64,000 nt of DNA from Echria macrotheca (GCA_030411725.1 MU839839.1:186001-250000), one strand, 5' to 3'. Shown: positions 24,401 to 36,466, counted from the stretch's first letter. Numbers and translations are program-made. Notes: a model not told the origin generated them from the letters alone.

Positions 24401-27400
24401 CTTTTACCTCGAAGAAATCCAAAAAGGATAAAAAGAAGAAGCGCAAGAGCCAACTGGACAGTGAAACGCAGCCAATGGCCGAGCCGGTGGACGCGGGAGC
24501 ACACATTGGTGATGGAGGCGAATCGTCGGCGGCATCAGGCGAACACGCCCCACTTGAGGGCACCACTGAATCCGTGACAAGTGGTGCAGTCACAGCTGAA
24601 CCGGAGCCAATGGGCTCCCGGGACGATGCAGCCCCGATTGACGAGTCTGCAGACGCTGAAGCTTCGTCCTCCAAGAAGGCAAAGAAAGACAAGAAGAAGC
24701 GCAGGAGCAAGACCCAGGACAGCATTGACCTCGAATCCCCGGCAGCAGAGCAGACGGTGCTTGAACAAACGGCTGTTGTTGCCGAGCCCGAGCCCAACGC
24801 GGATGCCAAGGCCGCGTCCGAGCCTGAAGGCGAGCCTGACCTGCACCCCGAAGCGGCAACTCCCGTCCCTCCTCCGGCCGACGAGAAGGAGGCTGAAATC
24901 TCTTTGGCTGCCGAGCCAACCAAGAGCCTAGACGACGCGCCAATCGACAGCTCGAATGAGCCGCAACCAGACGTGCTGCAGGTCGATACCTCAATCGCCG
25001 ACGAGAACCCGGACGCCGTCGAGCCCGAGTCAGAGTCGCGGGAGATGTCGCCTTCTAGCCAGGGCGACGGCACATCGACGCCCTACAGCATCCGCAAGGC
25101 CAAGAAGAGCGGCGAGAAGAAAAAGAAGAAGGCAGTCTCTCCCAAGACCGATGTCGAGTGCGATCCCTGGCCGACCAAGTCGCCCGAGCTCACCTCGACC
25201 ACGCTCGCCGCGCTCCCCGTGCATGATGACATCCCGTTTGAGGCGCGCGAGATCGAGCGCAGGCTCATACAGCTCAGCACCGTCGAGGAGGAGACAGAAA
25301 GCCAGCTTTCCCAGGTGTCATCGAGCAAGGGCAAGGAGAGCGATCTGGCTCGTTACCTGCAGCAGAGCAGGTCGATTCCTTCCGAGCCGTCGCGTGCTGG
25401 ATCCGTCAGTCAGGCTCTGTCCGAGGATGCCAAGTCTGTTTCTACCGAGGTTGCGGCTTCAGTCGACGGCGTCGACGCCGAAGGACATGCCTACTCGCTC
25501 CGCAAGGGAAAGAAGGACAAGAAGAAGCGGCGCAAGGGCTCGTTGATTGACGAGACGTGGCCCGGGAGCGAGGCTTCAGCTGATGACTTTGCGGAGACGC
25601 CGACTGGACCCAGAGGACGAAGTCTTGAGCCTGTGGTCAGAGCGCAGCTGCCGGCTGATGAGGCCGAGGTTGCCAAGCAGGAGCCTGAGAGTGTCCCGCC
25701 TATTGAGAGTGTCGAGCCAGTCCAACCGGCGGAGACTATCGAGGCGACTCCTGCGGCCGAACAAACTGAAATCCCTCGCTCATTGTCACCAGTCCAGGCT
25801 GACATTCTGGAGCCAGTCAACGATTCCGTCCAAGATGTTGTCGAGGACGTGGCCGTCGCTCCCTTGCCAACCGAACCATCTCAGACACAAGAGCCAGAAC
25901 CGGCTTCCATCCCAGAACCCGACTCCGCCGCCCAGCCTGTACTCGAAGAGCCGTCGCAACAAGAAGACAGCTCGGATGTCTTCGTGTCCAAGAAATCCAA
26001 GAAGGACAAGAAGAAGAAGCGCGGCTCTCAGGTCATAGAGAGCCCTGCCGAACCATCCGAACCGGCCGAGACCACTCCTGAGAAGCCCGACGAGGTGCCT
26101 GTCGATGCCTCCCAGCAACCCGACGCAGAGCCAGCCGATGAGTCCGCCTTTGAAGCCCTCCCAACCAAGAAATCCAAGAAGGACAAGAAGAAGGCGAAGA
26201 AGGCTGCCAAGGAGGAACCTGAGCCCGAGCCAGCGGCTGAGGAGCCTGTGACCGCTGTTGCTGATGAAGCTGCGACTGTCGACGAGCCTGTCACTCAAGA
26301 AGTGACAGTTGCTGAACCAGAGGCCGGCGAGGTTTCTGTGCCTGTCCAAGAACCGGTCGTCGAGGAAATCCTCACAGCCGAACCCGAGAAACCCACCGAG
26401 GCCGAGACACTTCGCGAAGTTGAGACAATGCCCGAGTTCACTCCACTTCAGGAAGCTGAGCAAGAACCCATCAAGGTCGAACAGTCTACTGAGCCGTCAG
26501 AAGAGGCGATCGCCGAACCCTCCTCCCAAGCCGAGCCCGCCCAAGCACAGGAGGCCGGAGATGCCGATTTCGAAGTCCCGCTCTCTCGCAAGAAGTCGAA
26601 GAAGGACAAGAAAAAGAAGAAGGGGGCCGTGCAATCGGAATCGGAACCAGCTTCCGGCATCGCCACACCGACTACCGAAGAACCCACCACTCATTTCCCG
26701 ACAGAGACGCGAGAAATCGAACCTGTCCTCGTCCCTGAGAGTGCAGACGTTGCTCCTGAAGAGCCCGCGACCACCGAGGCTGAGGCAGTGGGCAATGAAG
26801 CCGAAGCCGACAACCTCTGGGGCGCTTCTGCAAAGAAGTCGAAGAAGGGCAAGAAAAAGAAGGGGTTCAAGGTCACGGACTCTGAACCGGCTTCTGGGAC
26901 CGCAACTCCCGCGATCGAGGAGTCTCCTGTTGTGACAGAAGAGCCGGCCACTATTGTCGAGGATCCAGCTGCCGTCTTTGCGGAGCCAGTCACCGTAGCC
27001 GAGGAGCCTGTCGCCACAATTGAGGAGCCTGTCGCTGTGGTGGAGGAACCTGCTTCTGTCGTCCAGGATGAGGAGCATACCCCGACCGAAACAGTCGACG
27101 CCGTCCCTGACCCGGCCGAGACCATCGCCCTGGAAACTCTTGAGACCGCTCCCAAGGAGCTCCCCTCGGAAGATGCCCAAGTGGAACCCGAGGCACAAGC
27201 CGAAGAGGTCTGGGACATGCCAGCAAAGTCCAGGAAGGGCAAGAAAGACAAGAAGCGGAAGGGGTCCAAGGTTGCAGATGCGGAAACAGCTGCCGAGGCT
27301 GCTACTCTTACAGTCGAAGAACCCTCTTCTCTGGAGACAATGCCCGAGACAACGCCCGAGACAACGCCCGAGACAGCGCCCGAGACGACCGTCACCGACC

Positions 27401-30400
27401 TCGCCGAGTCAGTTAGCCGAGAACCCACTGCATCGGCAGCGGAAGATGTCCAGCCCGTCCCTGAAACCCCTGCCGAGGAACAAACTGAGGATCCCTGGGC
27501 TCCGACGACGAAGTCAAAGAAGGGCAAGAAGGACAAGAAGCGGAAGGGGTCCAAGATTCCTGACTCTGAAACTGCTTCTGGTGCTGCCACTCCTGTTACT
27601 GAAGAGGCTCCGGCTGTTGTTGAGGAGCCTGCAGCGGTGGAAGAGTCTACCCCAGTTGTGGAGGAACCTGTCCCGTCTTCCACCCCGGATGTCGACCGTG
27701 ATATTACGGAGCCCGCAGAAGCTGTCATTGCTGAGCCTGCCGAGAGCGTTCCTGTCTTTGAAGATGTCGAGCCTCAACCCGAAGCGCAGGCTGACGACCT
27801 TTGGGAAGCGCCGGTTAAGTCTAAGAAGGGCAAAAAGGACAAGAAGCGCAAGGGGTCCAAGGCTCCAGAGCCCGAACAAGAAACCGCCACGTCAACTGCT
27901 GAAGACACGACGGTTGTTGACCAAGAGCCCGCCGCTGTCGTTGACGAGCCTGCTCCACTTGACCAAATTAGCGCGCCTGCTGAGTCCGAACCTGAGCCCG
28001 TTCGCGAAATCAGCGAAGCAGGTCCTTCAACCGTCGTTGTCGAAGAGCCCACCGATACTGCCGAGCCCTCACAGTCCGAAGCTCTACCCGAAGCCCAACC
28101 AGAAGAGTCCTGGGACCTTCCAGTCAAGAAGAAGGGTAAGAAGGGCAAGAAAGCCAAGGGCTCCAAGACCCTTGATTCCGAAGTCGACTCGTCTGGTGTT
28201 GCTACGCCCATCGAACAGGAACCCTACACTGCAGTGGAGGAGGAGCCTACGGTTTCTGAGGAGGCCGGTCCTGCTCTGGAGAGACAAATTGAAGCAGTGA
28301 CAGAATCGCCTGTTGAGCAACCGTCTGCCGCCCTCGACGAGACTCCCGCGGCTGTCGAAGAGACGTCAGTCGAACCGGAGACACCGCAACAAGAGCAAGC
28401 TGACGAGTGGGCTCTGCCAGCCAAGAAGACCAAGAAAGGCAAGAAAGGCAAGTCCAAGCTTGGAGAGCCCGAGGCAACGACATCAGCCCCAGTGGTCGAG
28501 GAAGCCATTCCTGTCAGGGAGGAGCCAGCGTCCATGGATGTCGATGAGTCCACCGCGATTCCCGAGAGCCAGCCGCCGGTCGAGGAAACCTGGGATGTTC
28601 CGGTGAAGAAGTCGAAAAAGGACAAGAAGCGCAAGTCCAAACTCATCGAATCCGACACCGCTTCTGGTACAGCTACGCCTGTGACAGAGGAGCCTACCGT
28701 CTTACCCGATCCTCTGGTTGAGGAACAGAGAGAAGCTGCTGCGGAGACTACCGTTGAGCCAGAGCCTGCCCCTGAATCCCTGGCGGAAACTGTCCCAGCG
28801 GAAGCCATTGAGACCACCGAACCCGCTCAACGAGATGCGGAGCCCGAAGCAACTGAGGAACCCTCGACCAAGAAATCTAAGAAAGGCAAGAAGCGCAAGG
28901 GTTCCAAGGTCGCCGAGTCCGAACCAGCCTCTGGCAGCGTCACGCCCGCACAAGAGCTTCCTGATGTCCTTGAGCAACAGGTTCCTGAGATCACAGAGGA
29001 ACCCTCAGCCGAAGTTCAAGAGACGGAACCGCCTACTCTTGAACCGGAGCAACCCCTCGCTGTCGAATCCTCCGAAGCTCCTGAAGTGGTAATCGCTGCT
29101 GCTGCGTCAGAAGACTCAACTCTACCCGCTGCCGACATCCAACGGGCGACCGAAGACGTGCCCGCCGCCGATACCGAGGTAGCTGCCCCAACCGCGCCTC
29201 AAGCGGCCGATCTGGATATCCCGTCGCCCACGCCCGAAACTCTTGGCGCGGGTGCCGCAGATGAGGAGACGCCGGTCATCATTCCCCCAGAACCACCAGG
29301 AACAGATCCGCCTCCAGTCATTGCAGATACTAAGGAGGCTGCCACCAGTCAAGAACCACAGGAGCTGTCAAGAGAAATTGCCGACACCGTCCAGACCGAA
29401 CAACAGGTTGATGAAACTTGGGACGTTCCCGTCAAGTCTAAGAAGGGCAAGAAAAACAAGAAAATTATGGGTATCAAGTTGCAGGGACCAAAGGCTGACG
29501 CTGAACCCTCTTCGGGCGTCGTGACTCCCGCTGTTGAGACTGAAACTTTACCGCTTGCCGATGTGGTCGAGCCCACCGCTACCGTTGCCGAAGAGCCTGA
29601 CACTTCGCTCCCACAAGAAGTTCAGGAAGAGGAGTGGGCGCCTACCAAGCAGTCCAAGAAGGACAAGAAACGGAAGGGCAGCAAGCAAGTTGAGCCCGAG
29701 CCTACTCCTGAGCCAGTCACAGCCGAAACCGCCACCGACGACACCACCGCCCCCGATGCCACAGTTGTCGAGCGAAGCATTGACGTTGTCCCTGAGACTG
29801 TCGAGCCCACTGCCGTCGTCACCGAGGAACCTGCGGCGGTGCCTGAGACCCCGCTCCAAGAGGACGACTGGGCGCCAACCAAGAAGTCAAAGAAGGACAA
29901 GAAGCGGAAAGGCAGCAAGCAGGTTGCGCAAGAACCTGTTTCTGAGCCCGACATCGTCGAAACAGTGGCCGAAGACACTGGCCTTCCCGAGACCCCAGCT
30001 GCCGAGAAGGATGTCGACACTGCTCTCGATACAACAGAGGCCACAGCGCCCGAGGCTGAACCTGATGCGTGGGCGATGCCAACGAAGAAGTCGAAGAAAG
30101 ACAAGAAGAAGGGCAAGAAGACGGCCTCGCAGTCTGATTCTGGGGCCGCTACTCCTGCGGTTGTCGAGGCTGAGGAGCCTATTGTCACCGAGACTGCCGC
30201 GCAGGATGATGCTGCTTTGGACGTGCCAACTGATCTACCTGCCGACAAGGAAGATCTTGCGTCCGAGTCCGTAGAAGCTCCTGCCGAATTTGCGCCCGAC
30301 GCTGGTCAGGCGGTACCTCTCGAAATTCCTGCCGAGGTTACTCCCGAGGATACCATCATTGAACGGTCTGCGCCCGAGCAATCCACCGCCGACCAAACTG

Positions 30401-33400
30401 AGGGCGACGATTCCTGGGCGGCACTTGCCAACAAGAAGTCAAAGAAGGACAAGAGGAAGGGCAAAAAGCAGACAGCTGAGCCTGAGTCTTCCTGGTGGGC
30501 ACCGGTTGCAAAGACGAGTGAGGAAGCTGTTCTCCCGACGACCGATGAAAAGGCGGAGACGATCACTGAGGAGCCCACACAACAAGAGTCAATCACGGAG
30601 CGCGCCGCGCCGGAGCCTGAAGTTGACGAGTCCTGGGCGCTACCTACCAAGAAGTCGAAGAAGGGTAATAAGGGCAAAAAGCAAGCTGAAGACGACTCTT
30701 GGGACGCACCTGCTGCGCCTAGCACTGAGACGCCAACTGTTCCCGAGTCGGCACCAGATACTTCAGCCGGCCCAACTGAGATGACCGTTCCTCCGACTTC
30801 AGACGACCAAGCTGAGACCATCCTCGAACAACCAGCGCCAGAAGAGCAAGTCATGGAGAGTGCGGCCCCGGAGGCTGAAGCCGATGATACCTGGGATTTG
30901 CCGGCCAAGAAGCCAAAGAAGGGCAAAAAGGGCAAAAAGCAAGCCGAACCGGACTTTGATACCGTCACCCCAACGGCTGCCCCCGAGTCCATTCTCGATG
31001 TCCCAGCCGAAACTCCTGCTGAGACGGCAGCTGACACGAGCCGCGAGTTGACCGTCGATGAGACTCTAGCCGAAGGCGCCAAGGTCGACGACTGGCCAGA
31101 GTTCACTTCCAAGAAGTCAAAGAAGGACAAGAAAAAGGGCAAGAAAGCTGACTCCGCCTCGGCCTCCGGCACACAGACCCCTGTCGTGGAAGATACTGTC
31201 CCTCAGGATTCTCAGGCCGTGGTTGAGGGGGCTCCAGAAACCGCTGATGCTGAGCGCTCGGTCGTGTTCGAACCAGCCAAGGCCAAGAAAGACAAGAAGA
31301 AGCGCAAGAGCTCTGCTTTTGCGTTCGACGAGCCTACCATAACAGAACAATCACCGGCGGGCGAGCAATCCTTGACCCACATGGTCCAGTCCGCTGAGCC
31401 TCAGCCTATTTCTGTCGTCGACGACTACTTTCAGCCTCGCGAACCCAGCAGGGAGCAAGAGCCGATCCGGACGGTCGAGCTTCATCCGGCCGTCGTATTG
31501 CCGCCCTTCGGTTTGGGTCTGATCCCCGACGCGCCGCCGCTCTCTCCCTTGGAAGTGGCCTCTCCCAAGCTGCTCACGTCCCTCCAGAGCCCAATATCCG
31601 CCGGGGATGATGACTGCACTCAGCCTCTAGTTCCCATTACGAGCCCTCTATCCGGGGAAGACAGCACACCGGCGGCGACTACATTTGAGCACCATATCGA
31701 GCACGAGCCGCCTTTCGACTACGAGGCGCACCGCAAGAAGGCCAAGACCAGAGAGCTGGACAATATCGAGATTCCGGAGCCGGTGATCTCGGCGCGCGAG
31801 ATTGCCGCTTCGTTCCTCGAGAGCGAATCGCACAAGCATCATGATCATGCCGGCAATGCTGACGCGGAGATTCACGCTGCTGGACCATCACGACATGAGG
31901 CGCGGGAACTTGCCGCTTCGTTCTTGGAGACTGGGAAGCACATAGACCCAGTCACAGAGGACTCTCGCGCCATACAGTTGGAGGACGACAAACCTTCTAG
32001 ACATGAATCCCGCGAGATTGCGGCCGAATTCTTGGAGGGTACGAAGCACACAGACGAGCCGGCCCAGCCAGCACCCATGGTCGATGTGTCTACTTCGGAC
32101 GTCAAGCCCAGCCGACGAGAATCCCGCGAACTCGCGGCTTCTTACCTCGAGACTACGGTACACCAACCGGATGTGGTTTCGGAGACAATTATACAGGAAG
32201 CTAAACGCGCTGCTTCCCCCATTCTCAAAACTACCGAGCCGCCTCGCAGCGTATCCCGAGAGATGGCAGCGTCCTTCCTGGAAGGCAAGCCACCCTCGCA
32301 ACTTATGGATGTGGACAAGTCAAGCGAGCCGATTCAGAAGAAGGGCAAGGGCAAGAAAGCCGACAGGGCTGCCGCGCGTGAAGCAGCCGCGGCATTCCTC
32401 GAGAAGGGCACACACAGCGACAAACAAGATGAGTCCGACAAGGTGGAAGAGAAGTCCAAGTCTGCAGAGGACGATGATGATATGGCTGGAGCGGCGGTGG
32501 CTGCTGGGGCACTCACCGGCGGTGTGGCGCTGTTGGCGCAAAAGTTTGGAGGTAGCACGAGCAAGAAGAAGGGGAAGAAGCAGAAGAAAACGGTGGTGGA
32601 CAAGCGGACGGCGAGGGATGACGACATGTTTGATGATCCGGCGCTGTGGGAGGGGGCGGACCGACGGCCGCTGGAGGGGTCCAGGATGGATGAGAATGCG
32701 GATGGTTTTTGGGATGTGGCTGCCGACGACAAGGCGGATGCGATGGAGGTTGATGAGAAGAGTGCGGATGAGAAGCTTACGGAGGTGGAGCAGAGGGGTG
32801 CGCCGGTTGTGGTGGAGCCGATGGTTGTTGATGAGCCGGTTGCCGTTGAGAAGCCGGTTGTTGCCGAGGAGTCGGTGAGAGAGGGGAAGAGGAGTTTGGA
32901 CGTGGACGAGCCTTTGCAGAGAGGAAGGTCAATGGAGAGAAGTGTGAGGGCGGAAGAACAGGTGCCTTTGCAAAGAGAGTCAATGGTGGAGAGGAGTGAG
33001 AAGATGGAGGATGTTGAGCCCTCACAGAGAGAGCAACCAATGGAAAGGGAGGTGAAGATGGAGGATACTATGGAGAGGACGCCGGACAGGACGTCCAAGG
33101 ACAGTTCACGCAGCGTTGGCCTTGGTCGACAAGATTCCGAAACGGTCCCCAAGGCGATCAGGGAAGGTCGGCCGATGGAGGAGTCGAAGAGGAAGGGAAA
33201 GCAGCGGGAACGAGAGCGATCCGAGTCACCACAGCCCGTTCAGCGGGCATTTTCATTCCCCGACGACATTGCAGACGAGGAGGCATTCCACACGAGGGAT
33301 GTCAAGGTCGACGAAAAGAAAACAGCCGAAGCCGGCATGATCAAGCTGCCGCGGGTGTCCAGCATCTCCGACTTTATGAGATCGGTCACGAGCCTCGCAC

Positions 33401-35853
33401 CGGTCCAAGAGGAGGTGTCATCGGAGGACGAGCCGACCAAGCGGGAATCCAAGACAAGAAAGCGAGAGTCGCGGGGGGGACCGTCAACACCAAACCCAAA
33501 CCGCGACAGTGGGTTCGGATCCGGCTCTCCCCATGTGTCACGGCATCTGCAGACGGAGCCCATGCGGGACAGCGGTGTGCACCTCGAGAGCACGCCCCGA
33601 AGCGGGAAGCGCGACAGCAGCACTCGATACTCTGGCGAGAGAGAAAGAGACAGAGACAGCACCAGAAAAGCAGTCGGCCCCGAGACTCCACGGCTCCGAG
33701 AACCGTCGCCGCCGCCGCACACTCCGGAGCCGGAAAAAGTCGGCGTCAGGAAGAAGCGCGCTCCAGAGGGCGCAACGCTGACACCGGCGTCTGCGGTCGC
33801 TGCAGCTGCTGGCGCCGGAGCTGCAGTGGGCGCTGTGGCTGGAGTACGCAGCGTGTCAGACAGCCAATCACGACCGCTGACCAGGACAACACCCGAGCCC
33901 CCCGTGCGACGGTCGGCGTCCAATACCAGCCTCGCCAGGCTGCGCACGCCAGAGCCGTTGCGGCCTGACAGTCCAGGCAGCCTCCGGTCGTACACGGGCA
34001 CACCGCCTCTGCGACGGGTCGACAGGCGAGTCAGCGGCGACCTGCGGTCCGTGTCCCTCAGCCAACGCGACCTCGCTGCCAAGGCCAAGCCCGATTCGGG
34101 CCCGTCGATTGGAGCAGCCGCTGTGATTGCTGGCGCCGCTGCTCTGGGCGCCGTGGGAGCCTTTTCCGCCGCAAAGTCGCTCGCTGCCGACAACACCGCA
34201 ACGCCATCGCCCGTCGCCAACGAAGGCCGTGTCCGCGCCAAGGACATGACCGACGTATATGTAAGCATCAATTGTTTTCTTTTTCTTTTTCGCTGCTGAC
34301 ACGTCTAGGATGGCTTCGGCGAGGGCCGCATCGGATCGCCGCGCTCACCGACCCGCCCGCACAGCATGCGCCGCCGCCAGAGCATGCAGGTGCTCGAACT
34401 CGAATCCCGCGTCGACCAGCTCCTCGCCGAGAACCGCGCGCTCGCAGAAGCCCGCGCCCAGGCCGAGTCGCAGCTGACACAGCGAAACACGTCGGTCGTG
34501 GCCGAGCGCGACAATGAGATCGAATCGCTCAAACGCATGCTGCACGAGGCCCAGGACGTCATCGAGCGCCTCAAGCAAACAAACGAGGGCCTGCGCAGCT
34601 CGACATCGGCCATCGCCGTCAAGCACCACGAGGAGGTGCGCCGTCTCGAGAACCAACACGCGCAGACGGCCAAGGAGCTCGAGCTCGCCCGCGCCGCCGC
34701 ATCGCAGCACGTCGCGACGGCCCAGGAAAAAGATGCCACGATTGCCAGCCTGCGCTCCGAGCTGGAGGAGGCCAAGGAAGAGATCCGGTCGCTACAAGAA
34801 CAGATCCTCAAGACGACGACGCCCGACGACGGCGGCGATTTCCTGGATCTGCACGACGTCGACTACTTTGACCACCGGTGCCAGCAGCTGTGCGCCCACG
34901 TGCAGCAGTGGGTGCTGCGCTTCAGCAAGTTCAGCGACATGCGCGCGTGCCGTCTGACGTCCGAGATCAACGACGAGAAGCTCATCGACCGGCTCGACAA
35001 TGCCGTGCTGGACGGATCCGACGTCGACACGTACCTCAACGACCGCGTGCGCCGGCGCGACATCTTTATGAGCATGACCACCACCATGATCTGGGAGTTT
35101 GTGTTCACGCGGTACCTGTTCGGGATGGACCGCGAGCAGCGCCAGAAGCTCAAGACGCTCGAGAAGCAGCTGCTGGACGTCGGCCCGCCGCACGCCGTGC
35201 GCCAGTGGCGCGCCGTCACGCTGACGCTCCTGTCGAGGCGGCCGTCGTTCAAGAAGCAGCGCGACCAGGACACCGAGGCCGTCGTGCAGGCTATCCTCGA
35301 CGCGCTCGGCAAGATCCTCCCGCCGCCGTCGAATCTAGAGGACCAAATCCAGACGCAGCTGCGCCGTGTGGTGCGAGAAGCCGTCGGTCTCGCGATCGAG
35401 ATGCGCTGCCAGAAGGCAGAGTACATGATGCTCCCGCCGCTGCAGCCCGAGTACGACGAGGCCGGCGAGCTCACTGAGACGGTGGCGTTTAATGCCGCGC
35501 TGATGAACGAGCGCTCGGGCGACGCGGCGCTGTCGAATGAGGATCTTGAGGCCGGCGGGGCGACGGTTAGGGTTGTGCTCTTCCCGCTGGTCGTGAGGAA
35601 GGGGGATGAGAATGGCGTTGGGGAGGACGAGATTGTTGTTTGTCCTGCGCAGGTGCTCGTTGCTAGGCCTAGTTCGTCTCCGGGGAGGAAGAGGATGATG
35701 ACGCCTAGTTCGGATGCGGGGGGGGTTAGTTTGTTTGCGAGGAGTCCTGGGCCGGGGAGTACACGAGGTGGGGGTGGAGGTGGACAAAGTGTGAGTGCTT
35801 TGGGGGCGAAGAGTGATGTTAGTATGTCTGGTGCTGGTGCTGGGGGGATTTGA
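12491..35853 (+). CDS. lah: Giant involucrin-repeat type protein, candidate unsplit leashin (Woronin-body tether)
   Basis: The model is join(12491..20230, 20295..23849, 23902..34260, 34309..35853), 7,732 residues. The three introns (64, 52 and 48 bp) are all phase 0 with consensus GT-AG ends, and no stop breaks the frame. Order: basic Ser-rich start with SRFGIRSFFTRASSKKRVRK and SSSSSFDDDLAYGRGYI (residues about 75-120); DE/KR-dipeptide region (500-690); charged single helix (717-840); conserved-looking block EEADRIYRAKKMEAKIVEEE to RIDNVIMP (1100-1190); about forty lysine patches such as KKSKKDKKKKRKGS, each after an acidic E-P-A spacer, often D-D-x-W-A (1540-6240); six S-R-E-x-A-A-S-F-L-E copies (6394-6603); and a C-terminal part with a coiled coil (7242-7385) and a globular region. 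Family knowledge: Neurospora LAH-1 binds Woronin bodies through its N-terminal part, and C-terminal parts anchor at cortex or septum. Assignment to leashin is my inference from size, ends and repeats; the involucrin-repeat family assignment is stronger. Confidence 0.8.
13990..14560 (+). repeat. Irregular Asp/Glu-Lys/Arg dipeptide repeat region (giant protein)
   Basis: About 190 residues of imperfect short repeats built on R-[DE]-E-R, Y-[ED]-K-R-[DE] and D-D-R (for example DERPVDTRYEKRD and YDKREKTYEKREDR). Tyr recurs roughly every 8-10 residues between alternating charges. Encoded by near-repetitive codons such as CGTGATGAAC and AAGCGCGA. Expected to be disordered or a polyampholyte. No enzymatic motif is present. 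Confidence 0.75.
14640..15010 (+). other. Charged single alpha-helix / coiled-coil segment (giant protein)
   Basis: Residues about 717-840 are almost entirely E, R, K, D, A, L and Q with no Gly or Pro, for example REDREREERRIRDDREREER and KEEKRRLEEERLEKEARKLR. The i to i+4 pattern of opposite charges is that of stable single alpha-helices (ER/K helices) and would give a rigid rod of roughly 18 nm at 0.15 nm per residue. It follows the dipeptide region and a Gly/Ala segment. Confidence 0.75.
17100..31320 (+). repeat. Array of about forty lysine patches in acidic Pro/Glu/Ala spacers (giant protein)
   Basis: From about residue 1540 to 6240 the protein alternates acidic P/E/A/T-rich spacers of roughly 50-90 residues with a short basic patch of the form KK[SG]KK[DG]KKKK. 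Many units have D-D-x-W-[AD]-x-P just before the patch and K-G-S-K-x-x-[DE]-x-E-x-A-S-G-x-A-T-P just after it, so the unit is roughly [acidic spacer]-W-x-x-P-K-K-S-K-K-D-K-K-x-K-G-S-K-[SG-ATP]. Units diverge in the spacers and are best conserved at the patch. A local 12 bp tandem array (P-E-T-T units) lies at 27337-27388. Confidence 0.85.
31790..32418 (+). repeat. Six-copy S-R-E-[IL]-A-A-S-F-L-E repeat (giant protein)
   Basis: Six copies of a ten-residue motif: AREIAASFLES, ARELAASFLET, SREIAAEFLEG, SRELAASYLET, SREMAASFLEG and AREAAAAFLEK. The residue after R-E begins at 31801, 31909, 32017, 32131, 32263 and 32383, so spacings are 36, 36, 38, 44 and 40 residues. Each is preceded by an Arg/His-Glu-Ser type lead (P-S-R-H-E-[AS]) and followed by a Lys/His-containing spacer (GKH, TKH, TVH). 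The pattern suggests short amphipathic helices presented on a flexible chain. Confidence 0.85.
32485..34185 (+). other. Three C-terminal Gly/Ala-rich hydrophobic segments (giant protein)
   Basis: Segments near 32485-32555 (MAGAAVAAGALTGGVALLAQ), 33790-33855 (AVAAAAGAGAAVGAVAGV) and 34108-34185 (AAAVIAGAAALGAVGAFSAA) match the six in the N-terminal third in composition and length. No such segment occurs in the long lysine-patch region between them. Confidence 0.7.
34380..35730 (+). other. C-terminal coiled coil and globular domain (giant protein)
   Basis: Exon 4 begins with a Pro/Ser/Arg stretch (GSPRSPTRPHSMRRR), then about 145 residues of heptad-like helix (VLELESRVDQLLAENRALAE through SLQEQILKTTT). 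There follow about 280 residues of low-charge, compositionally normal sequence with DYFDHRCQQLCAHVQQWVLR, RDIFMSMTTTMIWEFVFTRY and FPLVVRKGDEN. This is the only part of the protein that looks like a folded domain. In homologous giant fungal proteins this end is conserved while the middle is not, which suits an anchor domain. The last 60 residues are Ser/Gly-rich. Confidence 0.7.
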
Positions 35854-36466
35854 AAAAGTTTTGGGGGGATGCAGGGTTGTTTTGATATCTTGTGTTTTTT
35901 TGTTTCTTGTTTTGTGTGTTTATGGGAAGGCGTGCTGGGATCTTTGCGAGCGACTGCTTTGCTTTGTTTTTTTGTTTAGGCTTTTTATTTGATCTCGAGG
36001 TCAAGGTGGTTGTGGGTGGTGGGAATGGAACGGAAGGGGATGGAAAGGGAAACGGAGCATTCACATCACATACAGTAGTCATCTGGAGTTTTTTCTTTTT
36101 CTTTTCTTAAAAATGTTTGAGCGGGTGAATGGGATAGGATGGGTTAGTTAATACGACGAGCGAATAAGCAAGCGAGCGAGCGAGCATGGGAATTTATTTT
36201 CTTGTGTTTTATCTAGAAAGGAGAAAGAAGGAAATGAAGGAATGGGCGGTTGTTCTTGACTGCGTTTCGTTTACTTTGATTCTTTTCGCGGTTGTTGAAT
36301 TTTGAGTGGGAATGAAGGAGTGGCTTGTGTGTGCTTTGAACGTGCGTGTTTTCGTTTGTTTCCCTTTTTTTTCCTGGGTCTTGAGTTTGGGTTTTGGGTC
36401 TTTGGCCGAGTCTTGTGTCTTGAGTGCGTGGTGTTTGCGAAGACTTGTGTTGGTGGGACCGGGGAC

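Noticed and set aside
12491..35853. Homology to animal involucrin
   Set aside because: The shared name rests on Glu/Gln/Lys-rich repeats. Unit sequence and ends differ, so this is composition, not descent.
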